Shown one piece after another: positions 13,317-22,194 of a DNA stretch of 64,000 nucleotides. Made by a program: the position numbers and the translations under genes. A model generated the notes under the pieces. The model was not told the DNA's origin. It saw nothing but the letters and a program-made list of their open reading frames with translations, and searched no databases. The stretch comes from Archegozetes longisetosus (taxonomy: Eukaryota; Arthropoda; Arachnida; Sarcoptiformes; Trhypochthoniidae): NCBI GenBank assembly GCA_018873245.2, contig JAEMBT020000001.1, positions 12,892,220-12,956,219 of the forward strand. The letters are read 5' to 3'. Every line of letters begins with the position of its first letter. Positions within the stretch are counted from its first letter, which is position 1.

Positions 13317-13889
13317 ACAGGGTGTAGAAGAAAAGACTCCGTAAAAAAAGTTAATAACTTTTTAATTATTAGACCGATTTAAATTTTTTTGGTTTAAAAG
13401 TAGCATAATGGGAGTTTTTTCTAGCTTTGGAATTTTTATGATTCTAGCACCCATGTCATTTATATTCGTGAAATAGTTAACGTTACAGTCTATGGGAAAA
13501 ATTTCAAATTTGAATATCTTGAAAACGCGAGCCGATATCAACACCATTTTTACAGAATATATTTATTATATTATTAACTTTTAAAGTTCTTGCCCAATGG
13601 CTGTCAAATTTGATAAGGTTGACTATAATGATTAAATAAATATATTTTGTGAAAATGGTGTCGATATCAGCTCCCGTTTTCAAGATATTCAAATTTGAAA
13701 TTTTTTTTCCATAGACTGTAACGTTAATTATTTCACGAATATAAATGACATGGGTGCTAGAATCATAAAAATTCCAAAGCTAGAAAAAACTCCCATTATT
13801 CTACTTTTAAACAAAAAAAATTTTAAATCGGTCTAATAATTAAAAAGTTATTAACTTATTTTTACGGAGTCTTTTCTTTTACACTCTGT
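13317..13889. mobile_element. foldback (MITE-like) element, about 570 bp
   Basis: This is a nearly full-length inverted repeat: the first ~250 bp return as reverse complement in the last ~250 bp with a loop of roughly 70 bp. The ends read ACAGGGTGTAGAAGAAAAGA on the left and, reversed, ACAGAGTGTAAAAGAAAAGA on the right. Both ends are embedded in TATATA-like flanks, compatible with a TA-type target duplication. No transposase frame is present; the short ORFs inside are by-products of the palindrome. It lies about 70 bp beyond the truncated end of the GH44 fragment. Confidence 0.8.
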
Positions 13890-13981
13890 ATATACGAGGG
13901 TATAAAGGAGTAGCTAAAAATAATTCAAATGTGACAAAAAGTCACCAACTCGCGCGCTCGTTAGGCTCCGTTATGATCTGA

Positions 13982-14008
13982 CATGCCTAACCTAACCTGA
14001 CCTAACTT
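13982..14008 (-). repeat. short TTAGG-like run at the broken end of the GH44 fragment
   Basis: On the minus strand the sequence reads GTTAGGTCAGGTTAGGTTAG, four units resembling the arthropod telomeric TTAGG motif, starting exactly where the GH44 coding similarity stops (14007). It may be a breakpoint scar or a chance or interspersed repeat. Another short AACCTAACCT-like run is near 63787. Confidence 0.5.
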
Positions 14009-14563
14009 TTTATCTTTATCCACAAATAAATCAGCTGTAGAACCATTAGGTAGATTTTCAACTTTTAGATTTGGGTTATCATTGGGAATATTCTCGTAGT
14101 ACCAATCACTCGCATGATTGGAGGCATCGATCTTCCAGTTGTACCGAGTGACTGCATTACCACCCCACCGGTCGAACGGAAGCTTTATTTCTTTCACAAA
14201 CTCCGAGAAATTCTCAAGTCCATTCGCCCAATTCATCCCATATATGTTTGGACTAATAGGTTTTTTGCCCGCCGATGCATTGACTTTCAGGTCAACAGCA
14301 CTCACGGTGTATGCAACTAAAAGATTATATGAAAAATCTGTATATTTAATATAGTGTTTTTAACACATTTATTAAAATTACATATTTATATATAAAATAA
14401 TAAATATATAATAAACGTTACTATACATGTTTATATACATATTTGAATATCATTACTACAGAAATATTAGTATTCTTAATAACATAAAATTTAGAAGAGA
14501 AATGAGAATTTTACTTAAATGGGACACTAAAGCGAAAAACAACAGTTTTACAGCAAATTTCAT
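14007..14563 (-). pseudogene. glycoside hydrolase family 44 (endoglucanase-type) N-terminal fragment with signal-peptide exon
   Basis: Exon 1 (14515-14563) encodes a secretion signal (MKFAVKLLFFALVSHL). A 198 bp intron with GTAAAA/TTTTAG borders separates it from exon 2 (14007-14316), in phase. Exon 2 has the GH44 start: ISPNIYGMNWANG, then PFDRWGGNAVTRYNWKIDAS and DWYYENIP, the substrate-cleft block of a family otherwise known mainly in bacteria and some fungi (established knowledge). Similarity stops near 14007 at a TTAGG-like run; the catalytic glutamates and the other ~400 residues are absent. It is either a 5' remnant of a secreted cellulase-type enzyme or its downstream exons are far away. 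The spliced signal exon argues against bacterial contamination. It lies beside a foldback element and a receptor fragment. Confidence 0.7.
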
Positions 14564-15015
14564 TTCTTCTTATAATTTTGTTTCAAAAACGAACAAAATC
14601 ATATAGTATGAATTACTAACAGTTCCACTATTTATACTTTGATGAGCTTGTGCACGTGTGCGCCTAATGTCATATAAATCTTTTATCACCTTATCATTAC
14701 GTGATATGTTAGTGCTTTTGTAAATAAAGTATATCCTCATTAATACTGTGTGGGACCGAACAAATCGCTTTGTATTAAGGAAATTTTGTTATAATGAGTT
14801 TAGCTTTTTTAAACTTTTGTTATGATCTAATTTTAATTTAAGAGGTCTTTTAAATGTATCACAAAACTTACAAAAATTCAACCGCTAATTCAAGTTTTAC
14901 TTTAAAATAACATTTCTATAAATATTAAAGCGTTTGCTCCACTCATATACATAACATTTGCTCTTCAGCTTGTTAAATATACAGCATGAGTGCTAATAAT
15001 TCTTATTAAACTCAG
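14564..15015. other. short intergenic spacer, nothing recognised
   Basis: About 450 bp of AT-rich sequence between the GH44 signal exon and the receptor fragment. It probably holds the 5' region of the GH44 locus; no motif stands out. Confidence 0.4.
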
Positions 15016-15489
15016 CTAATCATGTTTAAAAAATAAATTCCCACAGTATACTGTAAAGGGAATTAAATGTCCATAGAAATGAAACAATAATTTCAAGTCT
15101 AAGTGAACAAATTTCCCAACCATAGGTCGGATAGACATGATTTGTTTCAAATGATTTAACAATGAAGTATTTAAGCATTCTTCCTTAGGTTCCATTAACT
15201 TCATGAGGTGAAACTAGTCTATCATTAACTTATATCGTTGTTGATTTTTCCTCATTTTCTCGGCACGGTAAGCCGTATATATTATAAATATCATTCCATA
15301 TATATAAAAACCGAAGATTTGGCCTACGAATGAAAATTTTATATTCTTTCTTTCTAACAAAGAAGTTAATCTAAATATAGTGCCCGCAATGGCCTGTGCA
15401 AACCACCAAAAGGTGAATATAGTAATTTTGTCAAATAATTCCTTTTTACGCTCCCTCAACTTATAAAGGTGCTCTTTTATTTTCTCCAT
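15016..15489 (-). pseudogene. gustatory-receptor-like C-terminal exon with one in-frame stop
   Basis: A single minus-strand frame runs from an ATG at 15489 to a stop at 15016, interrupted by one TAG at 15214-15216. Before the TAG there are two helices (KITIFTFWWFAQAIAGTIF; VGQIFGFYIYGMIFIIYTAY) separated by a short loop. After it the frame continues with KQIMSIRPMVGKFVHLDLKL and GHLIPFTVYCGNL, like the C-terminal end of arthropod gustatory receptors as I recall them. Upstream exons for the N-terminal helices were not found. Being open on both sides of one TAG suggests a very young pseudogene, a segregating null allele, or readthrough. It belongs to a different subfamily from the receptors at 41-47 kb. 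Family assignment is moderate. Confidence 0.5.
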
Positions 15490-15699
15490 TACTTGCAATC
15501 GGTTTAGTAATAGTGTTTTTATTTTATTTATAACGAAACTTTAGCTATAGACCTATCAATTTATTTTGAAATTTTCAGTCATTATTACAGCGTTGTATTT
15601 GACTTTCACTCAAATGTTTATAAATCAAGTGAACTAAAAACAAATTTTTAGCTTCTTATTGACTTTTTGACTGTTTAATTCTAGTAGATATAAATAATA

Positions 15700-18600
15700 T
15701 ATAAAAATATTCTAATTAAAGACTTTTTTCAATTTTTCTATAGAATTTTCTCAATGCCACAGTCACTACATCATCAATAAAACTATTGAAGTCAAGCTCA
15801 TTAGTAAAAATTAAGGTCTTTGGAATCATGTATATTTTAGCTATAATTTTAATAAAACAAGTTAAAATATGAGTAAAATAACTTATAGTTTAATAACACA
15901 AAACTTACAAATATAAACTAATGTAGTTCAGTATCCATAATATATAATCAATTTTCTGATAAACAAATTGAAATATGTCAATTGTATTAATCAAATCAAA
16001 TTATGAAAATATATAACTAATTGCAAAAATTTATGTCAAATAGAATATACATTTTTTAAAAAGTAATATTATAGCAATAGTTAGATTGATCAAATACTTA
16101 AACGATTGTTTGAATTTAAATATGAAATGAATTATAAATATTTTGACAGAGACTTTGAGTGAATCAAAGCTAATTCGGAATTTATTCAATAAATTAGGAA
16201 TATTCTTAAGTAAGTCTATCATTGAAGCTGGTGATAAACCAAACCACAAACTCATAACGCCTCCCAAGTTATAAATCAATTCATTGATATCTGATTGTGG
16301 AGTCTCAGTAAAAATCAAATGAGGGAAATTGATTGGAACTAAGTTAAGTTTAGTTGAATTTCTAAGCGATGATGTCTTGATATATGTCTCATGTACAACT
16401 GAGTTGCAACTACGTTTAGTCGAATAATTTTTAAAACATTCATTTTCGAATTGATTTATGATAGTGTTATTTAGCTCTATTGTTTGATTGCAAAATTTGA
16501 TTTGTTGTGTTTCGATTTCCTTCAAATCCAGTAAAACATCCACTTGTCTTAAGGGAATACAAATTAAACTATTTTTAACCGAATTGAGAAAACATTTTTC
16601 GTAGTAGTTATCTCTTATAGAGTTTATTAAATAATCATCACTTTTATCATCATCGCACAAATATTTTGGAGTTTTCAATTTTTTGATTGAAAACGAATGA
16701 AAATGAATGTTATTCTCTGTATTCTTCTCTAACAATAAAAGACTTGTAGCGTACGATTTATGTGTAGAGGAAACAATATGGACTGCTACCTGTCCTACGC
16801 TTCCAAATTCAAACCTTACTTCATGCAAATTATCATGAATATTATGATCATAAACTCCTTGTTCGACACTAACACTATTTTCCCCGAAAAAATCAAAATA
16901 GAAGAGCATGTCTGTTATGTACAAACCAAGTTTAATATTGGGTTCAGAACAGTTAATATAATTACTTCCGCTCATAATGTTGCAGGATTTTATAAAATTT
17001 TTATAATCGAAGGTATTATATAATTGCTCGATTTCCTTGCGTTGTAGCATATCAAATAAATATCCACTGTATAGTTCATTTATCATTTCAAATTTTTGCT
17101 CGATTTTTATCGTATTGTTTTCCCATATTATCTTCTGTCTTAAAGCCACATTTGGCTGTATTTTCGCGTAGACTTCTGTATTAGGATAAAAAAACAATCT
17201 AGTAAACGGTAATATCTTCGCATGAACTATATCCAGACGTATTATAATATCATTTCTCAAAAATAACTCAAAAACTTGAATAATCTGCAGCGACATTAGA
17301 ATTAAAAGTATTATAGAAAATGAATATTTAAACAACTTATGTAAATTTGTTTTTCTATTCAAATTCATACAGAGAGCAACTATATAACTATTTTTCAAGA
17401 ATTCAAATATCCTTTCCAATGATGCAATAAAATTGATGACAATTATATGAGCACACTGTGCAAAACTTATCCCAAACCACATTGAAGATAATGCTCCAAT
17501 AGAACAAACATAAGTTATGAAATCAATTTTAGGATAATGAAAATGAGTTACTTCTCGTTCAGTTCCTTTAGCTAAACGTATCAATGATATGTTTGCATAT
17601 ATAAATTGGACTCGACCTTTAATTCTTGTATCATAATATTCATTATAACAGCTCTTTTTACAAACTCTGTTCAGATCTCTTTGATCTAACTTGATATTAC
17701 ATTTGAAATCGTTGCAAAATTTTGTGTCATTTGAATCGAGTTTACTATAAAACCATTTTCGATTGCACTTGCACTTTTGATTTTCCTTTTCTTTCAAATG
17801 TTTGATTAAACAGTCCTCTTGTGAATGAAAATCTTTAGAATGTATAAAATGTTTCTGATAATCAAAACAATTTGTTTGATAAGGAGATTCTAACAAATGT
17901 TCTTTGACTGAAAAGAATTCAACAAAATAATAATATCCAGGACTGAATATGATTGGGTGTTGAAAAAAATTTGGGGGAGATCTCGAGTTATGTATGAGAC
18001 CACGTAGCCTTAGTTTATTCTTTATAATAAATTGAATTCTTATTGAATATTTAAGTGTTTCATTTTTTCCAAATATTAGACTGAAAAATGTTATGCAATG
18101 TGAAGAGAAGGGTGTAACAGTTCTTAGCAACGGATACTTTTCTTCACATTTGATGAAAGTTTCAGGGTCAAACGTATTTATACTTGAATAGTCACAATCA
18201 ATAGAATTTGCGATAGAAGTAAATATTCTTTGATGAGTACTAGAATTTGGTTTTATTTGATACTGAGAAGAATCCAAACAAAATGTAATCGAAGGAATTG
18301 CTTGTTGTACTATCTCATATTTTAACATAATAACTGTTTCATTTTGATAATAATGGTAAGTTAAATCAATAATTTGATACAATAGAAAGATTAAAGCAAT
18401 TAATTTCCCGATTTTGTGTAAAGAAAGTCTTATTAAATATTTTTTGATAAGATCTAACATCTTCGTTTATATCACTCAGTTTTCTTTCCTTTTGATGTTA
18501 ATAAGTGAAAATAATTGTCTTACTCCCCAATATGGAAACTATCACGAGTCCAAATGATCTTTCAAAATTTTGTAAATTCAGCTTCAATAACAGATTAGGA

Positions 18601-18830
18601 TATTAAAAAGTAGTACACAATAAGTGATATAAATGGCAACTGTAGTGCTTATACTAAGAGAGAGCGAGCGAGCGTTTAAAAAATTTAAATGGTGTACTAT
18701 CGTGTCATATACGAACATAATGACATATATGCAACTTCATATAACAATTGAATATCGATCTTTAGTTAGACGATTAATTTTAGGTGGTTTATTATGTCCT
18801 ACTTCACAGACTTATATATATTTGTGAGGT
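15700..18830. repeat. segmental duplication, copy 1 (tandem DEG/ENaC locus)
   Basis: The sequence from about 15.71 to 18.81 kb returns at about 60.28-63.27 kb in the same orientation. It includes about 300 bp of non-coding 3' flank, the whole ORF and about 350 bp of 5' flank. The copies match closely in coding and non-coding parts, with scattered substitutions and small indels, so duplication was at DNA level and not by retroposition. Confidence 0.85.
16031..18460 (-). CDS. tandem (two-module) DEG/ENaC-type channel, copy 1
   Basis: One uninterrupted 809-residue frame encodes two successive degenerin/epithelial-sodium-channel-like modules. Module A: TM1 near 16-36, then IPSITFCLDSS near 55-65, a cysteine-rich extracellular domain (KCKC..CNDFKC..CKKSCYNEYYDTRI, 229-280), and TM2 near 312-345 with a G-I-S filter-like triplet at 330-332. 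Module B: TM1 near 378-400, a second cysteine-rich domain, TM2 near 725-750 with G-L-S at 741-743 after LGGVMSLWF, then a basic hydrophobic tail. Known family members have one such module (two helices) and assemble as trimers; a fused pair gives four helices and both termini inside. There is no intron in the 2.4 kb frame. Likely a plasma-membrane cation channel in chemo- or mechanosensation; ligand unknown. A small intron may lie just 5' of the ATG (acceptor-like AACGAAG at its border). The second copy is at 60.6 kb. Confidence 0.82.
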   Translation of the reverse strand: MLDLIKKYLIRLSLHKIGKLIALIFLLYQIIDLTYHYYQNETVIMLKYEIVQQAIPSITFCLDSSQYQIKPNSSTHQRIFTSIANSIDCDYSSINTFDPETFIKCEEKYPLLRTVTPFSSHCITFFSLIFGKNETLKYSIRIQFIIKNKLRLRGLIHNSRSPPNFFQHPIIFSPGYYYFVEFFSVKEHLLESPYQTNCFDYQKHFIHSKDFHSQEDCLIKHLKEKENQKCKCNRKWFYSKLDSNDTKFCNDFKCNIKLDQRDLNRVCKKSCYNEYYDTRIKGRVQFIYANISLIRLAKGTEREVTHFHYPKIDFITYVCSIGALSSMWFGISFAQCAHIIVINFIASLERIFEFLKNSYIVALCMNLNRKTNLHKLFKYSFSIILLILMSLQIIQVFELFLRNDIIIRLDIVHAKILPFTRLFFYPNTEVYAKIQPNVALRQKIIWENNTIKIEQKFEMINELYSGYLFDMLQRKEIEQLYNTFDYKNFIKSCNIMSGSNYINCSEPNIKLGLYITDMLFYFDFFGENSVSVEQGVYDHNIHDNLHEVRFEFGSVGQVAVHIVSSTHKSYATSLLLLEKNTENNIHFHSFSIKKLKTPKYLCDDDKSDDYLINSIRDNYYEKCFLNSVKNSLICIPLRQVDVLLDLKEIETQQIKFCNQTIELNNTIINQFENECFKNYSTKRSCNSVVHETYIKTSSLRNSTKLNLVPINFPHLIFTETPQSDINELIYNLGGVMSLWFGLSPASMIDLLKNIPNLLNKFRISFDSLKVSVKIFIIHFIFKFKQSFKYLINLTIAIILLFKKCIFYLT

Positions 18831-20370
18831 AATGTCGTTCGCGGTGTTTGTTTACGCTGTAATTTATTCGCTGTGATATCGATTTAGGAATAATTATACC
18901 TATAAAACATAGAATATATGGAAATGTAGGTCTATATTGGGGTGAATCAGACCAACACTGAGTCAATAATTTATATAAATCTTCTCAACAATAAATAGGC
19001 CTTGACAATCGATTATCAGACCTTATATGTTATAGAATATTCCAATGAGATTACTTGCGGCCTTGAAGATTCTTCTGATGATACATAGGTTGAACAAATA
19101 CTGAAGTATATTTTAACTAATTTTCAATAACCGGAAAATTGTTTTCCATTGTTTCATCATAAAAATCTTTAATAGGTTAGCGATTGATCTCAAATTGACT
19201 TTGCTTTTGTTCTTTTGTTTGACAATTCTCGAGAGTCCCGACTGCATTCGATCGAGATCGCAAGTTAAAACTCTCAAGCGAGATTCGAGGGTCTCGACAC
19301 TGGAATTACCCTCTAGTATTAAACATAATGGTGACTATATTGAATAAATGAGCTTTCTTCTTTGATAATATAACTGTAAACACATTCCTTTATACCCTAT
19401 CAACAGAATTAAATCGTAAGTATGACGTTTGCACGTATGACCATAGAGATATTGACAAATAAAATTAACTTTAAATAGAGACTCAGATCATGTTTTAAAT
19501 ATACCGTAAATTAGATACTGCTAAAGCTATTGCTTCCGATATACTATCGCTAATTCTCATTTTCACTTTTAAGCACTATGTATGAGTAAATATCAATAAA
19601 TAAGTCAACCTATGTCTTTGACCTAGATATAGATTAAATCATAAAAATTTGAAAATTTTTAGTATAAAAACTGAAATTTTCCAGAAGTAAATGATTGAAA
19701 ATTGAATTCAATCAAAAGTTTCTTAATAGAATATTTTTAAAAATATCAACAGACAATACACATTAAACATAATGTATATTAAACTTATGCATAGGTGAAG
19801 AATAACATTTGTAAGTTTTCACAGAAAAAAGTACTAAATTTGATAACGAGCTAATCATTATTTAACGCTATATTAAGGATAATATACCATACATTAATGC
19901 TACTAAGTCTGGATTTAGTGTCTGAAGCTCTAGACTTGAAGTCTGAAACCTTGTTTAGATTTTAGACCATTTGTCTGAAAGATCCTTTAGACTTTAGACT
20001 TAATATAATCTAAAGCATTAGATTTAGATTAGATTTTTGACCTCAACAAAGAAGAGTGTAAAATAATAAAACTTTCAGTAAAATTAATAATTGAATTTGC
20101 ATATAAAATCAAAAGACGGTATTGTTTATTTATTTAACACACTGTTTGCAACTTTTTTTTGCAATAGTTCAATAAATGGGTCGTAGAAAGCATTTTAAAA
20201 TGATTTTAGTTATGAATAAGTTTTAATTTGAAAAGAACTCCAAAATAGATTCGGAGGATCAAACTATAGTTTTAGGAAATGATATGAGTGTTGAAAAACC
20301 TCAAAGAAAATCACGGAAATGCAATCATTTCGAAAAATAGTTTGGATTTCAGAATAAAAATTTTATTCTT
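18831..20370. other. intergenic, no gene recognised
   Basis: About 1.5 kb with no supportable gene. There is an imperfect palindromic stretch around 19225-19310 (CTCGAGAGTCCCGA against TTCGAGGGTCTCGA) and a low-complexity GTCTGAA/TAGACTT-rich run at 19910-20045. Confidence 0.45.
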
Positions 20371-20377
20371 TTGATCT

Positions 20378-20577
20378 CGTTTTAATTACTTATTTGATCA
20401 TGGTAGTTTATCAAACATTAGTGTAGTCAATACAATTCCCACTTAATAGCCTTTTGATTTCTACTTTGCTTTTTCCGGAAGCTCTTAACTTTATAAATTT
20501 CCGAAACTTTAACTCCATTGTATTGATTACACTCATTTTTGATAAACTACCATAATCAAATGAGTAATTTTTCAAAA
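20378..20577. repeat. small foldback element (about 200 bp)
   Basis: A left arm at about 20380-20437 (ATCATGGTAGTTTATCAAAC and onward) returns as reverse complement at about 20517-20575 (GATAAACTACCATAATCAAA), leaving a loop of about 80 bp. It is non-coding and resembles a MITE or snap-back repeat. Confidence 0.7.
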
Positions 20578-20764
20578 ATTTTCTGAAACATGTATCGACC
20601 CATTTTCTAAGCTTTACGAAATAGAACAGAAAAATCTGAAATATACTTTGTAGTTTTCAAGCTATAAAGTACCTGTTATAAAAAATTTATCAAGATGAAT
20701 TTTTGAAAATTCCTTTTTGAAATGATTCCTTCCATGATTATTCACAAACAATATTTGTGAAATC

Positions 20765-21265
20765 AAAATCGAACTTGAGAATAAGGAACTAGACCAAATT
20801 CAGTTGGTATTTTAGATATTTGCATGACTGTATGTATCTTCATTCCTGTTTAATGACTTGTCGCCACTTTTATGGAAGCTGTTGGACGCCAGTAAACGTA
20901 CATTATTCTTTTAGAGTCGATATTGCTTCTTGGATTACTGATTTTAACTGATAGAATCTGTCATAATGAATGCGCTTGAATTGATGTTTAAAAGGGCCGA
21001 ACAAATTGTAGTCACACGGATATAGATCTGAGGATAGGGACGTGCTCCAATATTTCCTAATCTCTTTTCTTGATAAAATCAACAATAATTCGAGCATTGT
21101 GAGGTCTTGCACTATTCTGTAATGTGAATGGTTTTCTACATTTATGCTGGCACTATCGAGGAATATACTCCAGAAATGAAAGATAACGGTCCAATTTAAA
21201 TTTTGATTTTCATTAAGAAGTTTGTAAAAAAGCAACACCATTAAGATCGATGGTAAGAGCAATGT
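20765..21265 (-). pseudogene. mariner-like transposase relic, C-terminal part
   Basis: The minus strand keeps the C-terminal hallmark of mariner transposases in shifted frames: QNSARPHNARIIVDFIKKRD at about 21050-21120, then in another frame SDLYPCDYNLFGPFKHQF, corresponding to the family's SPDLAPCDYHLF block with its last catalytic aspartate, then a tail with YWRPTASIKVATSH down to about 20830. At least one frameshift and several stops are present and no N-terminal part is seen. The relic starts right where the GH31 relic ends, so it was probably inserted into or beside that gene. Confidence 0.75.
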
Positions 21266-22156
21266 CTCACAAAAGTTTTATTCAGTTGATCAGTCCATTT
21301 GCCGCTCGTTACATAAATATCTCTTTGTTTCGCTCCATGTTCAACAACAGGCGCGGCCATTAAATTATCACCAAAAAGAGATTGGGTATCAATTGTTTAA
21401 ATATTGTTAGTAAAGTCTATACTGGCGGCAGATCCGTGCCACCAATTCTTCATAACGGGCTCGTCAGATGGGTTACACTTAACGAAAAAGCCATTTTTCA
21501 CGCCCTCATCAAAAGTATGATTACAGGAAGGATTCACAAACGGATGAACCCAAAGTGTCACTCGAAATCCAAGTTTATCTAATTGTTCAACCATCTGTTT
21601 AGGATTTGGAAATTTGTGTACATCAAAATCTAAATCTCCATAACATCTCCCAATTGCCATCGTTTTCTATCTGACTATTACTAAAATTATGAGAATTAAT
21701 TTCTTTGGCATTACTCAAAACTTTAGCCTCTGTTATACTGCTATGAAATTGAGCCCAAGTCGACCAACTCGGTCGAGTCATCATTCGTTGATCCAGAATT
21801 CCATTTGGTTTTCCCAACCAATGATTAATCGAAATCTCGAAATATGCTTAATATCACTCGCATGACAAATTTCGACTTTGAATTTTTTTGAACTTTTAGT
21901 TTTCGAACTTTCGAACTTCTTCATGAAGAGTGAGCTCTTCATTTTTATTCAATTGATAACATTCACTATTTTGTGAAGTAGTTTCACATTTTTTCACATC
22001 AGAATAATTTGATGTTAAATAAGAAGTTAATTCTGTTCTGTTTGATTTATATATTAGCTCAGTTCGATCATTAGTTTTATGGTATTCCACATGATTTAGA
22101 CAAGAAATTTGCGTTATACAGAAGCTTAAAGCTATCAATAATAATTTTACTAACAT
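21266..22156 (-). pseudogene. GH31 alpha-glucosidase-like (MYORG-type) relic
   Basis: Pieces of one secreted GH31 glycosidase survive in order on the minus strand. A signal-peptide start is at 22156 (MLVKLLLIALSFCITQISC); then VEICHASDIKHIS, LGKPNGILDQRMMTRPSWST, FSNSQIENDGNWE, and after a 1-nt frameshift CYGDLDFDVHKFPNPKQ, LGFRVTLWVHPFVNP and WWHGSAASIDFTN. The frame then jumps to a C-terminal block (SLFGDNLMAAPVVEHGAKQR). In complete enzymes the catalytic nucleophile and acid/base lie between those last two blocks, so the active site is deleted. At least three frame breaks exist. The hAT element is inserted 38 bp upstream of the ATG and the mariner relic follows, so the gene is bracketed by transposons. 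The MYORG-like assignment is from recalled motifs. Confidence 0.75.
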
Positions 22157-22186
22157 TTTTCTATACTTGAAAGTACAGTGCTTTCA

Positions 22187-22194
22187 GCTTACAG
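22187..22194. repeat. left target-site duplication of the hAT element
   Basis: GCTTACAG, identical to 24602-24609. Eight base pairs is the standard hAT duplication length. Confidence 0.9.

Noticed and set aside
13362..13692. Overlapping minus-strand frames of about 60 codons
   Set aside because: They lie in the two arms of a foldback element and mirror each other; not coding.
14114..14354. Plus-strand frames over the GH44 fragment
   Set aside because: Shadows of the minus-strand GH44 exon, which has clear family motifs.
16760..17023. 87-codon plus-strand frame
   Set aside because: Antisense shadow of the tandem DEG/ENaC ORF.
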